A stretch of 64,000 bases of DNA from contig JACOEK010000004.1 in NCBI GenBank assembly GCA_024998595.1, forward strand, positions 372,001-436,000, in the 5' to 3' direction. The position numbers and the translations under genes are program-made. Positions 52,559 through 61,711 of this stretch are shown here, piece by piece. Numbering within the stretch: the stretch's first letter is position 1; each line of letters starts with the position of its first letter. Source of the stretch: Nitrospira sp. (GTDB taxonomy: Bacteria > Nitrospirota > Nitrospiria > Nitrospirales > Nitrospiraceae). The notes beneath the pieces were generated by a model, which saw only the letters and a list, made by a program, of their open reading frames with translations, was not told where the DNA came from and searched no databases.

Positions 52559-55090
52559 ATGCTGCCGTCCCTGACGATCATCTTCATCCTCGGAATCGTC
52601 CTCGGCTCGTACCTCGTATTTTTCCCTCTCAGCATTGCCATGCTCCTCATCGCCGTAACCATTGCGGCAGTGCTGGCAGAGCGGCTTGGACTGTTCACAT
52701 CGCGGTACAGTAGCCTCTTACTGGCCTGTCTGTTCGGTGGCTGTCTGTATTGGACCCTGTTTGCGTGGTCGACGCCGCATGTTCCGGTGCAGGACCGTCC
52801 TGGCGCTCTTCCCGCCAGTCTTGTCGGAACCATCGCTGAATCGGTTCGTCATGCTCCGGGCCGACTGACCGCGCTCGTGCAGGTTACCAGTAGCGATGAT
52901 CCCGATCTCGCCTTGCCGTTGTACCTTCGTCTGACCTGGCGCGACCCCGACCGCGATCTTCAACGCGGCCTGCAGATTCGCCTGCGAACCCACGTGCATG
53001 CCCCGTCGGGGACGCTGAATCCGAGAGGATTTGACTACGCCGCCTACCTGGACGCGCAGGGCGTAGATGCCGTGGGCTCGGTTTCAGGCGCCGGCGCCGT
53101 TGAAGTGCTTGGTGCGAATGGTGGGCTGGTATCGAGTGCGATCTTCTCACGGATCGACACATGGCGCAGCCGGGTACGGAATGCAGCCGACACGTTACCA
53201 CAGCCGGGTCGGGGCCTCTTCCTCAGCTTGACCATCGGAGAACAAGGCTTCCTTGCGCCGGAAGTCCGCGAGTGGTTCATGACGACCGGGACGGTGCACA
53301 TACTCTCCATCTCCGGATCCCATCTCGGGCTGATCGCGTTGCTGTCCTTCGCGCTGGTCCGGAAAGTCTGCCTCTTGCTTCCCTCCAAAGTTCTCCTGAG
53401 CCTTTCGCGATGGCTGATACCGAGCAGGTTGGCGGCGTTACTCACCCTGGTGCCAGTTATGGGATATACGCTATTGGCGGGGGCGGAGACGGCAACGATT
53501 CGTTCGGCCATCATGATCGTCATCGGCTTATGGACTGTTTGGCTTGGCACGCCGCAGTACCTTCTCCACGCATTGGCGGCGGCAGCCGGCTTGACGCTCC
53601 TGGTGCACCCTCCCGCGCTGTATGATATTTCCTTTCAACTCTCCTATGTGTCCGTCTGGGTGCTGGCGCTGGCACTGCGAAGGGCGACGAGCCCGGACGA
53701 ATTGCCTTCACCCGCGAAAGGGATCTCCGGACGAACCCTCTATTGGTTACAAGAATCCGTGCGGCTGACGGCCTGGGTGACGCTGGCAACCCTGCCGCTG
53801 GTGGCCTGCTATTTCAATCAAGTCTCCTGGATGGGGCTTTTCGCCAATCTTCTCATGGTGCCGTTCGTGGGGTTCATTCTGTTGCCGATCAGTTTGCTGT
53901 CCGCTGTCTGGGTCATTGTGTCTGAGAGCAGTACGCTTCCTGGTGCTGGGCTCATTGAGGTGCTCGGGCAGGGAGTGATTGCCTCGATGCAATGGTTGGC
54001 CGGTCTGCCCGGGGCAGAATGGTTTGTGGCCGCGCCCACCGTCCCTACGATGGTGCTGTTCTACCTTCTAGGCTGGGCGATGCTGACTGGTAGGCCGGCT
54101 GGCGCATCCCTGTTGTTGAAGCGTGCGATGGCGGCGGGCATGGCCGGTCTCGTCGTCTGGTGGTTGTGGTCTCCGCGTCCGTTCAGTTGGGAAGGGCAGG
54201 TGCGGGTCACGTTTCTCGACGTGGGCCAGGGAGATAGCGCCGTGATTGAATTGCCAAAGGGGGAGGTGTTGCTCATCGATGGCGGCGCGACCTACGAGCG
54301 GTTTGACATGGGGCGGAGTGTGGTGGCGCCCTTTCTCTGGAACCGCGGCATTCGTACCATCGATCATGTCATTGCGACACATCCCCAATTGGATCATGTC
54401 GGAGGATTGGCCTGGATCGTGGCGCATTTCCAGGTTCAGCATGTCTGGACGAATGGCGTCACGCGGAGCGAGGAATTCTGGCGCAAGATCGAGCGTGCCT
54501 TGGCGAAACGGCATCTCCAGCCAGAAGTCGCTGAGCAGGGGAGACGGATCGTGGACGGCATAGAGTGCAGCATGGCTGTGCTGAACCCGCCGCCAGGCCG
54601 GGACGTCTCCTCTGCGGGGAAACAGCAATCGCTAAATAATTTGTCGGTCGTGACTGAGCTCACGTGTGGTCGTCAACGAATCTTGTTCACGGGAGACATT
54701 GAACGAGAGGGCTTGGCGCGTATGGTTCAATCCGGTCATCTGAGCCACATCAATCTCCTGAAGGTTCCACATCATGGGGCCCTGAGTTCGTTGGATCGTG
54801 GATGGCTGAACACAGTCCAGCCGGATATGGCCGTGGTGTCTGCCGGACGCCGGAACTCCTATGGTCATCCCGCGGGGGAGGTCATAACAGCCTACGAGTC
54901 CGTCCCAACGCAGATATGGAGAACGGATCGGGACGGCGCCGTCTGGGCCAATCTAGACCTCTCTGGACAGCATCTGACCATGCACAGCACCAAAGAATGG
55001 CAGCTACAACCGGCACTGGGGGCAGACTTCCTGTGGACGATTGAGCAGGAAAACCTTCGTCGCCTGTGGCGCCGTTGGAATTGGAGCTAG
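52559..55090 (+). CDS. comEC: ComEC/Rec2 DNA uptake channel protein
   Basis: 843 aa. A polytopic membrane N-terminus (several helices in residues 1-70) precedes the OB/DUF4131 part, then the competence domain (TTGTVHILSISGSHLGLIAL is the hallmark). A C-terminal metallo-beta-lactamase-like domain starts near 548 (VTFLDVGQGDSAVIELPKGE, THPQLDHVGGL, FTGDIERE). ComEC moves single-stranded DNA across the inner membrane. The H-x-x-x-D-H site suggests an active nuclease domain. With the ComEA-like protein at 63136 it suggests natural transformation ability. Confidence 0.94.
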   Translation: MLPSLTIIFILGIVLGSYLVFFPLSIAMLLIAVTIAAVLAERLGLFTSRYSSLLLACLFGGCLYWTLFAWSTPHVPVQDRPGALPASLVGTIAESVRHAPGRLTALVQVTSSDDPDLALPLYLRLTWRDPDRDLQRGLQIRLRTHVHAPSGTLNPRGFDYAAYLDAQGVDAVGSVSGAGAVEVLGANGGLVSSAIFSRIDTWRSRVRNAADTLPQPGRGLFLSLTIGEQGFLAPEVREWFMTTGTVHILSISGSHLGLIALLSFALVRKVCLLLPSKVLLSLSRWLIPSRLAALLTLVPVMGYTLLAGAETATIRSAIMIVIGLWTVWLGTPQYLLHALAAAAGLTLLVHPPALYDISFQLSYVSVWVLALALRRATSPDELPSPAKGISGRTLYWLQESVRLTAWVTLATLPLVACYFNQVSWMGLFANLLMVPFVGFILLPISLLSAVWVIVSESSTLPGAGLIEVLGQGVIASMQWLAGLPGAEWFVAAPTVPTMVLFYLLGWAMLTGRPAGASLLLKRAMAAGMAGLVVWWLWSPRPFSWEGQVRVTFLDVGQGDSAVIELPKGEVLLIDGGATYERFDMGRSVVAPFLWNRGIRTIDHVIATHPQLDHVGGLAWIVAHFQVQHVWTNGVTRSEEFWRKIERALAKRHLQPEVAEQGRRIVDGIECSMAVLNPPPGRDVSSAGKQQSLNNLSVVTELTCGRQRILFTGDIEREGLARMVQSGHLSHINLLKVPHHGALSSLDRGWLNTVQPDMAVVSAGRRNSYGHPAGEVITAYESVPTQIWRTDRDGAVWANLDLSGQHLTMHSTKEWQLQPALGADFLWTIEQENLRRLWRRWNWS

Positions 55091-55416
55091 GTCCACTGTC
55101 CGTGTCTCTTAGCCTGGTGACCCGGTACCGTCTTCGCCGGGCAGAAATCCCCACTGTCCACTTGCCGAATTTGCCGGGTGTCCCGTTTTTCGCCAGTGCA
55201 GCTGTCAATTTTGCCGACGTCCGGAAGGTATGACGGCATAAGTCAGCAATAATGCGCCAATATGCCAGCTGATGATCAAGGCATAGCCCATGCACACCTT
55301 TCCAGCGTCTTCCCCTTCTTAGGTCCCTGAGAGTGGTGGCCCATTCAAAAGTACCCCTGCAGAGTAGATCGCAAGGCAGCGGGACATGCGGTGATGATTA
55401 AAGTAAAGGCTACGCG
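55091..55416. other. Intergenic region, no gene assigned
   Basis: 326 bp between comEC and the glycosyltransferase. The only notable frame is a 28-codon hydrophobic minus-strand ORF (55205-55291, starting MGYALIISWHIGALLL). It lacks a good ribosome site and is not called. No hairpin terminator is clear. Confidence 0.4.
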
Positions 55417-56595
55417 ATGGCAAATCGATTGTTGTTTCTAGCCCCGGCACCGCCTTCCGATCATCAGGGTGGGGGCGCTTTGCGGATGTTACACCTGCTC
55501 CGTTTCCTGGGAAGCCGTTTTCAAGTGGATCTGATAGCCCCGGCGGTTGATGGATGGCAGGACGCACAACGCTTGTTGCAGGGTGTCTGCCCGGAGACGA
55601 CCTTTGTCCCGCCTCAAGGGCCAGGCTTGCTGGATCGGATCGGCCGCGTTAGCCCATACGGAAAAGATCGGGCGTTGGCTTCGGTGGTGCGTGAGCGATT
55701 AGCAAGTGGTGTCTATGGCGCGGTGCATGTCGAAAAGCTCGGCATGATCCCGTCTTTGCCGGCACAGACGGCGATCCCGGTGGTGTTGGACATCTGGTCT
55801 TACGGCCAGCCTAGCCCGTTGCGAATATTGACCGGCGGTGGAGCCGCCGGCCGGCCGAAGCAGTTGGTGCGTCGCCTCAAAGTGGGATGGTATGACCGTT
55901 GGTGTTGGCCCTTGACCTATTGTGTCACGGTTGTTTCCGAAGAAGATCGAATTCGTTGCGAGGGTGCGCACCCAGGGCAGCGTGTGCTGGTCGTGCCCAG
56001 CGGGGTCGATTGTCAGGCGATTCGTCCCAAACCGGATCATGCCATGACATCGCCCGTGTTACTCTTCACGGGCGACATGGGCGCCGAGTCGAATGTGGAG
56101 GCCGCAACGGTTCTTGCCACGGAGGTGTTTCCCGCCATTCGTCGCGAATACCCAAAAGCGGAACTGCGCCTGGTGGGAAGAAATCCTGATCCGCGGGTGG
56201 CTCGATTGGCCGGTCAGGGCATCATAGTTACTGGAGCCGTCCCAGACATGCACGTCCATTTGCGGGCGGCCACGATCTATGTGGCGCCGCATTTCACCGG
56301 CTCCGGCACGCGCACGAAATTGTTGGAAGCAATGGCGGCAGGATTGCCGATTATCACCACCTCGCTCGGGATGGAGGGGATGAAAGTGCAGCCCGGCCGT
56401 GATCTGCTTGTGGCTGATCAACCGACCGACATGATTGAATCAATCCAGACGTTGCTTGCAAGTCAGCCGGATCGGGAGCGTTTTGCACAGGCGGCTCGCC
56501 ACATGGCTGAGGTCTGGTACGACTGGAGCCGCTGCCTCTGGCCGTTGGAGCCTCTCTATCACAATCTCCTCGCACCGAAGGCTATGGCCTGCTGA
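55417..56595 (+). CDS. GT4-like glycosyltransferase
   Basis: 392 aa. Two Rossmann-like halves: APPSDHQGGGALRMLHLLRF near the N-terminus and, in the C-terminal half, LFTGDMGAESNVEAATVLAT then VVPSGVDCQAI and GRNPDPRVARLAGQGIIVTG. SGTRTKLLEAMAAGLPIITT is the sugar-nucleotide-binding E-x7-E motif region. It resembles the glycosyltransferases found in EpsH/exosortase-type polysaccharide loci, but no exosortase gene is here. The substrate is unknown. Probably cytosolic, at the inner membrane. Confidence 0.85.
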   Translation: MANRLLFLAPAPPSDHQGGGALRMLHLLRFLGSRFQVDLIAPAVDGWQDAQRLLQGVCPETTFVPPQGPGLLDRIGRVSPYGKDRALASVVRERLASGVYGAVHVEKLGMIPSLPAQTAIPVVLDIWSYGQPSPLRILTGGGAAGRPKQLVRRLKVGWYDRWCWPLTYCVTVVSEEDRIRCEGAHPGQRVLVVPSGVDCQAIRPKPDHAMTSPVLLFTGDMGAESNVEAATVLATEVFPAIRREYPKAELRLVGRNPDPRVARLAGQGIIVTGAVPDMHVHLRAATIYVAPHFTGSGTRTKLLEAMAAGLPIITTSLGMEGMKVQPGRDLLVADQPTDMIESIQTLLASQPDRERFAQAARHMAEVWYDWSRCLWPLEPLYHNLLAPKAMAC

Positions 56596-56758
56596 ACCGT
56601 GTAACCATTTCTGTGCACTGCCCAGTCATCGAGCCGAGATAGCACCTGCTCCCGCCCGGCCGGAGGAATCTGTTGTGTTCTCACAGCCTTCCACGTAGAA
56701 TTTTCCACGGTGCGAGTCGTAGATCGTATGACGATTGAACAAGGTCGACCCTGACACG

Positions 56759-57826
56759 ATGACGTTGATTCCGCACTCCAAGCCCTCGCTTGGACCAGAA
56801 GAGCTGCGCGCAGTCACCGAGGTGATTCGATCCGGCCAGATCACCGCGGGGCCGGTGGTGGCACAGTTTGAGCGAGGGATGGCCGCGTACATCGGGTTGC
56901 ACGGCGGCGTGGCGGTCAGTTCCGGCACGGTTGCCCTGGAATTAGCCCTGCGTGCTCTGGGCGTCGGACATGGCGACAATGTCATTCTTCCGAGTTATGT
57001 CTGCTCGGCACCCTGGCTCGCGGTGCAACGAGTCGGCGCCCAGGCCAGACTCGTCGATATCAATCCGACGACCTACAATCTCGACCCCAACAAAGTGCGC
57101 AAGGCCCGCACCAGCCGTACGCGAGCCGTAATCGTTCCGCACATGTTCGGCCTGCCGGCTGATTTGACCAGCCTCCAATCGATGGATATCCCGTTGATCG
57201 AAGATTGCGCGCAGACGCTGGGCGCCATGGAGCAAGGGCGGGCGGTCGGCAGCGTCGGGACCCTGACGGTCTGTTCGTTCTATGCCACCAAGTTGCTCTG
57301 CACCGGTGAAGGCGGCATGGTGTTGTCGAACGACGAGGCGTTGCTCGAACGGGTACGGGCCCTCCGGGAATATGACCAGGCGCCATCGCTGAATGCGGCG
57401 GCGGGCAACTGCAAATTGACTGATTTGCAGGCGGCGATCGGCGTTGCGCAACTCAATCAGTTGGGGGAGTTTCTCGACAAACGGTCGACGTTGGCCGCCG
57501 TCTATCGTGACAGCTTGCCGCCGGAGTTATTCACATTGCCTGTTGTGCCTGCCGGTCGAACGCACAGTTATTACCGCTTCGTCGTGCGATTGATGAAAGG
57601 GTTACAGTCGACCGACGAATTCACAGACTATCTTTCCCGCCTGGCCCATCGCGGCCTGCAGTGCCGCAAACCAGTGTTCCGCCCCCTGCATCGGTATCTC
57701 GACCTGCCCGACTTCCCCGCCAGTGACGAGGTCGATGCGTCCGCCATCTCGCTGCCGATTCATCCATCGCTGACGGAAGAGGCCGTTCGTCACGCTGCGC
57801 ATATTCTTCAGGAAGAGCTTCGCTGA
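56759..57826 (+). CDS. DegT/DnrJ/EryC1-family PLP aminotransferase
   Basis: 355 aa from the ATG at 56759; a TTG at 56735 would add eight residues. IPHSKPSLGPEELRAVTEVI, ITAGPVVAQFERGMAAYIGL, VIVPHMFGLPADLTSLQSMD and SFYATKLLCTGEGGMVLSND, with the PLP Lys in the last, are family motifs. Usually transaminates nucleotide-linked keto-sugars for surface polysaccharide. It fits next to the glycosyltransferase, so this pair may belong to a glycan pathway. Confidence 0.9.
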   Translation: MTLIPHSKPSLGPEELRAVTEVIRSGQITAGPVVAQFERGMAAYIGLHGGVAVSSGTVALELALRALGVGHGDNVILPSYVCSAPWLAVQRVGAQARLVDINPTTYNLDPNKVRKARTSRTRAVIVPHMFGLPADLTSLQSMDIPLIEDCAQTLGAMEQGRAVGSVGTLTVCSFYATKLLCTGEGGMVLSNDEALLERVRALREYDQAPSLNAAAGNCKLTDLQAAIGVAQLNQLGEFLDKRSTLAAVYRDSLPPELFTLPVVPAGRTHSYYRFVVRLMKGLQSTDEFTDYLSRLAHRGLQCRKPVFRPLHRYLDLPDFPASDEVDASAISLPIHPSLTEEAVRHAAHILQEELR

Positions 57827-57953
57827 CGCGGCCCGGCCACGCCGGGACGTTCTGCCCTTGACCCTCGCCTGATTGATCGGCATGATGGGTGAGTTTCGAA
57901 AGGTTGTGTCACGGCGTCACACGCTTACTCAGCTAAAGTCGGAGACAATTGGT

Positions 57954-59018
57954 ATGGTGCCTACCGTCGAGTGGAAAGATGGAGCGGTTCGGCTCTTGGA
58001 TCAAAGCCGACTGCCGTCACAGGTCGATTTTGTAGAGTGCCGCGACTCTCGTGCGGTCGCGCAGTCGATTCGAGACTTGAAAGTGCGCGGCGCTCCTGCG
58101 ATCGGCGTGACTGCTGCGATGGGAGTCGCCCTCGGCGCGCAAACCTTGAACGTCGACGACTATCAGGCGTTCGTGAAACAGGTCGAAGAGATCTGCGATC
58201 ACCTGGCTTCGTCGCGCCCGACGGCGGTGAATTTGTTCTGGGCCATCGCTCGCATGAAGGAGAGGCTGGCGTCGCTCAAAGGTAAGACGATCGCCGAGAT
58301 CAAGCATGATCTGATCCGGGAATCGCAAGCCATCCTCGACGAAGACATCGCGCTCTGCAAGGCCATGGGACGGCATGGTGCGACTGTGATCCAAAGCGGA
58401 CAGACAATCTTGACCCACTGCAATGCCGGCGCATTGGCGACCGCCGGGTACGGAACAGCGCTTGGCGTGATCCGGGCTGCGTGGGAACAGGGGAAACAGA
58501 TTCGTGTCATTGCCGACGAAACCAGACCGGTCCTGCAGGGCGCGCGGTTGACCGTCTGGGAACTCATGCAGGACAAGATTCCGGTGACGTTGATTACAGA
58601 CAATATGGCCGGTAGCCTCATGCGGCAGGGCAAGATTCAGGTCTGTGTCGTCGGCGCGGATCGTATCGCGGCCAATGGCGATGTGGCCAACAAGATCGGC
58701 ACGTACTCAGTCGCAGTGCTAGCCCGAGCGCATGGGATCCCTTTTTATGTGGCCGCGCCGTACAGCACGATTGATCTGGCCACCAAGACCGGCGCTGAGA
58801 TTCCCATCGAAGAACGGAACCCGCTTGAAGTGACGTGCATCCACGGGAGCCATCCTATCGCTCCGACCGGCGTGGCCGTCTACAATCCGGCGTTCGACGT
58901 TACCCCGGCCGACCTGATCACCGGCATTATCACGGAGCGGGGTATTTTCAAGCCAGGGCAACTTGCCGGCGCGTTTGGGCCGCAGCGTAGCGCGAACAAG
59001 TCCGGCATCGTTTCCTGA
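57954..59018 (+). CDS. mtnA: S-methyl-5-thioribose-1-phosphate isomerase
   Basis: 354 aa from the ATG at 57954 with GGAG upstream; a frame to 57873 adds a non-conserved tail. [37 protein letters not shown] (catalytic Cys) and [20 protein letters not shown] (catalytic Asp) are diagnostic of MtnA, related to eIF2B. Converts MTR-1-P to MTRu-1-P in the methionine salvage pathway. No other mtn gene is nearby. Confidence 0.95.
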   Translation: MVPTVEWKDGAVRLLDQSRLPSQVDFVECRDSRAVAQSIRDLKVRGAPAIGVTAAMGVALGAQTLNVDDYQAFVKQVEEICDHLASSRPTAVNLFWAIARMKERLASLKGKTIAEIKHDLIRESQAILDEDIALCKAMGRHGATVIQSGQTILTHCNAGALATAGYGTALGVIRAAWEQGKQIRVIADETRPVLQGARLTVWELMQDKIPVTLITDNMAGSLMRQGKIQVCVVGADRIAANGDVANKIGTYSVAVLARAHGIPFYVAAPYSTIDLATKTGAEIPIEERNPLEVTCIHGSHPIAPTGVAVYNPAFDVTPADLITGIITERGIFKPGQLAGAFGPQRSANKSGIVS

Positions 59019-59088
59019 TCATTGCTCTCGGGTCGGTTGTGAATTTTGTCCGGCCTTCGAATACCGAGCAATCTCATAGTCCTTTATC

Positions 59089-59118
59089 TTGCCAGCACTT
59101 CCGCCGCTTCTTTATAAT
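59089..59118 (+). promoter_or_regulatory. Promoter-like sequence for ndk
   Basis: TTGCCA (59089-59094), an 18-bp spacer and TATAAT (59113-59118) lie 50 bp before the ndk start. The -10 is consensus. A GAAGGAG ribosome site follows. Confidence 0.65.
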
Positions 59119-59169
59119 GCCGCGAGAGTCTTCCATTGCGATATTTCTAGCTGAAGGAGCTGACGATCC

Positions 59170-59589
59170 ATGAGTGAACGAACCCTTGCCATCATTAAGC
59201 CGGACGCCGTGAAAAAGGATGCCATCGGCGACATTATTAATCGATATGAAAAGGCGGGGTTGAAGCCGGTCGCCATGCGTCTGATGCATCTGTCCAAAGC
59301 CACGGCACAGGGGTTTTATGCCGTCCATAAGGCGCGTCCCTTCTTCGACAGCCTCTGTACGTTCATGTCTTCCGGGCCTTGTCTGGTCCTGGTGCTCCAA
59401 GGAGACAATGCGGTGAAAAAGAATCGCGAGCTGATGGGCGCGACCGACCCCGCGAAGGCCGAAAATGGAACCATTCGCGCGGCCCATGGAGCGAACATCG
59501 AATTCAATGCGGTACACGGGTCCGATGCGCCGGAGACGGCGAAGTTCGAGATCGGGTATTTCTTTTCTGAGATGGAGTTGGTCGGGTAG
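59170..59589 (+). CDS. ndk: Nucleoside diphosphate kinase
   Basis: 139 aa. [20 protein letters not shown] starts the fold and [20 protein letters not shown] contains the phosphohistidine in the NAVHGSD motif (about residue 117). It equalises NTP pools. Canonical length. It follows mtnA with its own promoter. A hairpin at 59627-59655 is close after its stop. Confidence 0.97.
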   Translation: MSERTLAIIKPDAVKKDAIGDIINRYEKAGLKPVAMRLMHLSKATAQGFYAVHKARPFFDSLCTFMSSGPCLVLVLQGDNAVKKNRELMGATDPAKAENGTIRAAHGANIEFNAVHGSDAPETAKFEIGYFFSEMELVG

Positions 59590-59620
59590 GCGCACATTGA
59601 GCGCAGACTTTCCTCACGTC

Positions 59621-61141
59621 ATGCACGCTCGACGGCCGTTTTCTGGCCGTCGAGCATCCCTTTCTTTGGTGATGCTCCTGATGGCACTCGGCGCCGCTTG
59701 CACCGGGTCGCCCCCCGTTCCGGTTGCTCAGCCCATCGAAAACCCTGGGGTCGAGGCCGAGACGCGCCTGTGGTACCAAGCCTCGACGGCCTTTTCTGAC
59801 GGCCGGTATTCCGCCGCGATTCATCTCTATGAACGCTATCTGACGACTTATCCGAAATCCCGGCGTGCGAACGAAGCCCATTGGGAATTGGGACAGTCGT
59901 ATGAACAGATGGGGGAAGCGACGGGAGCACTGAAAGAGTACCGAATATTGGCGGGCCCGGAGGGCGCGCCGGTTTCGACACAGAGTGCCTATGCTGAACG
60001 GGCGCTGCATCGTATCGAAGCGTTGCGGAACCAATCCAGCGTACCCGCCGGCGCCCGGTCCGGTCATACGGCGTTGTATGTGTCGTTCAGCAATTTGCCC
60101 CCCATGGCCCAAGTGGAGTCCTGGGTCAGGCAGCTGAGCGCGCAGGGCGTCAGCGCTATTCTCATGGATGCCAGTTTGGAGTCGTCCTTCACCAGGCCGC
60201 CTGTCCCAACCGGTCCGACACCCAGTAGCCCCTTACCGAAGTTGCCTGCGGGCGCGTTGTTTTCAACCTCCCAGGGTCCCGTCATGACCGATTGGTTCGG
60301 CGTCATGGTGCCGCAGGCGCATGAACTGGGCATTTCCGTCTTTGCCGTGCTGGATCTGTATCATGCGCCGCTCTCAGATCACCGGCAGGAATCTCGGATG
60401 CTGCTGTATGATCCGACCAGGCGGAAGGTTCATTCCTGGACGCAGTTCGATCTCCTCGCCCCGCCGGTTCAACAGGAACTGGCGCAGCTGTTGGCCGATC
60501 TGCTGAGGAGCGGGGTGGATGGCATGGTCCTTCGCGCGCGCGCGGAGAATAGTTTCGCGTATGAGGTGAGTGACGGCGTGTTGCGCCAGTTTGAAATGCA
60601 GGTGCGTCAGCCGTCGGCCGAAGTGGCGCAGGCGCTCCGTGAGCGGATGACCGTGCGCCAGGATGCGGGGGCGCTGGCCTCCGATAAAACGCTCTGGCGA
60701 TGGGTCGGCTGGAAGGCTCGTCAGGAACTCGATGTGCTGGCGCGCCTGAAGAAATATTTGCAAAAAGCGGTACCGCGATTGCGCATGGTGCTGGAGATTC
60801 ACCCCGAAGCCTTGTCGAATCCGACGTCTGCCTTGGTGAACTATGGAGAGGACGCCGCCGAGGCGCGCCGCCGGGGATTTGATTTACTGTTGGGGGGGCC
60901 ATCACGCGAGGCGTCGGATGTGCGGACTTTCGGCGGGTCATTCAAGGGCTGGAGCCGCGATGTCATTCAATCCGAAAAGGGGGAACCGCAAACCCTTCCG
61001 CAGGGCTGGGTGCTACTCCGGACGCCGGCCGAGCATGGCGGCGGCATGTTCACGGGGCTGGCTCAGCAGGCGGATGAATTGCGTACGCCGGACATTCGCC
61101 ATCTGGTGTTTGTGCCGGATGCGCCGGCACCGATTCCTTGA
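59621..61141 (+). CDS. PgaB-like lipoprotein with TPR-type N-terminus
   Basis: About 506 aa from the ATG at 59621, with no strong ribosome site; a TTG at 59598 or a start at 59669-59672 cannot be excluded. A lipoprotein signal (SLSLVMLLMALGAACTG) gives the probable lipidated Cys. The next ~90 residues look like TPR/CDC27-type helices (AETRLWYQASTAFSDGRYSA, HWELGQSYEQMGEATGALKE). Then a TIM-barrel-like domain (VSAILMDASLESS, LGISVFAVLDLYHAPL, LLRSGVDGMVLRARAENSFA) resembles the C-terminal hydrolase domain of PgaB. The usual DD(A/x)xLxDFE ending is not seen. It might act on exopolysaccharide in the periplasm. Confidence 0.6.
   Translation: MHARRPFSGRRASLSLVMLLMALGAACTGSPPVPVAQPIENPGVEAETRLWYQASTAFSDGRYSAAIHLYERYLTTYPKSRRANEAHWELGQSYEQMGEATGALKEYRILAGPEGAPVSTQSAYAERALHRIEALRNQSSVPAGARSGHTALYVSFSNLPPMAQVESWVRQLSAQGVSAILMDASLESSFTRPPVPTGPTPSSPLPKLPAGALFSTSQGPVMTDWFGVMVPQAHELGISVFAVLDLYHAPLSDHRQESRMLLYDPTRRKVHSWTQFDLLAPPVQQELAQLLADLLRSGVDGMVLRARAENSFAYEVSDGVLRQFEMQVRQPSAEVAQALRERMTVRQDAGALASDKTLWRWVGWKARQELDVLARLKKYLQKAVPRLRMVLEIHPEALSNPTSALVNYGEDAAEARRRGFDLLLGGPSREASDVRTFGGSFKGWSRDVIQSEKGEPQTLPQGWVLLRTPAEHGGGMFTGLAQQADELRTPDIRHLVFVPDAPAPIP
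59627..59667 (+). terminator. Terminator-like hairpin overlapping the lipoprotein gene start
   Basis: GCTCGACGGCC and GGCCGTCGAGC (59627-59637 and 59645-59655) form a strong 11-bp stem with a 7-base loop, followed by ATCCCTTTCTTT. It lies 37 bp after the ndk stop and inside the predicted signal-peptide codons of the next gene. It may terminate ndk. Confidence 0.65.
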
Positions 61142-61166
61142 CAAAGATTTTCACAGCTTTTACAAT
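61138..61166 (+). promoter_or_regulatory. Sigma-70-type promoter for gcvH
   Basis: TTGACA (61138-61143), a 17-bp spacer and TACAAT (61161-61166). The -35 overlaps the end of the preceding gene. It would drive gcvH and probably the three following genes. Confidence 0.75.
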
Positions 61167-61236
61167 CGCGCCACTTGTGTGTGGATCGCGTTTTATTCAC
61201 GTAGGCCGCGCTTAGGCGGCCGCCAAGAGGAGTGTC

Positions 61237-61623
61237 ATGATACCGTCCAATCTCCGTTACCACCAGGAACATGAATGGGTCCGCGCCGAAGGCCAACAGG
61301 CGACGATCGGCATCAGCCATTTCGCACAGGATGCGCTGGGAGATATCGTGTTCATTGATCTTCCCAAGGTGGGCGCCAAGGTCACTGCCGGTCAGCAGAT
61401 CGGTGAGGTGGAATCGACCAAGACCACGTCCACCATCTATACCCCGGTCAGCGGGACCATTGCGAAGATCAACGCCGATCTCAAGGACCATCCCGAGGCC
61501 GTCAACGCGGATCCTTACGGCAAGGGATGGATGGCCGTGATCGATCTTACGACTCCGGCTGAAGTGGAGCAGCTCATGACCGCCGCTCAGTACGAAGAGT
61601 TTTTGAGCAAGCAGAAGCACTAA
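61237..61623 (+). CDS. gcvH: Glycine cleavage system H protein
   Basis: 128 aa. YHQEHEWVRAEGQQATIGIS begins it, and GEVESTKTTSTIYTPVSGTI contains the lipoylation Lys62. The KGWMAVIDLTTPAEVEQLM end is conserved. The H protein shuttles the aminomethyl group. The T and P proteins are not in the window; lpd, the L protein, lies 88 bp downstream. AAGAGGAG precedes the start. Confidence 0.94.
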   Translation: MIPSNLRYHQEHEWVRAEGQQATIGISHFAQDALGDIVFIDLPKVGAKVTAGQQIGEVESTKTTSTIYTPVSGTIAKINADLKDHPEAVNADPYGKGWMAVIDLTTPAEVEQLMTAAQYEEFLSKQKH

Positions 61624-61711
61624 GGTCGGGTATCCTTGCACCATTGAATCGGCGGAGCAAGGTTTGTAGCTGCGTATGATTCAATCGGCACTGGTTCACT
61701 GAGTCATTGTT

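Noticed and set aside
55205-55291. 28-codon hydrophobic minus-strand ORF
   Set aside because: Too short with no good ribosome site; could be a chance hydrophobic frame, though not excluded as a small protein.
61167-61236. Glycine riboswitch before gcvH
   Set aside because: Only about 70 bases lie between the promoter and the gene, and no tandem aptamer pattern was seen.
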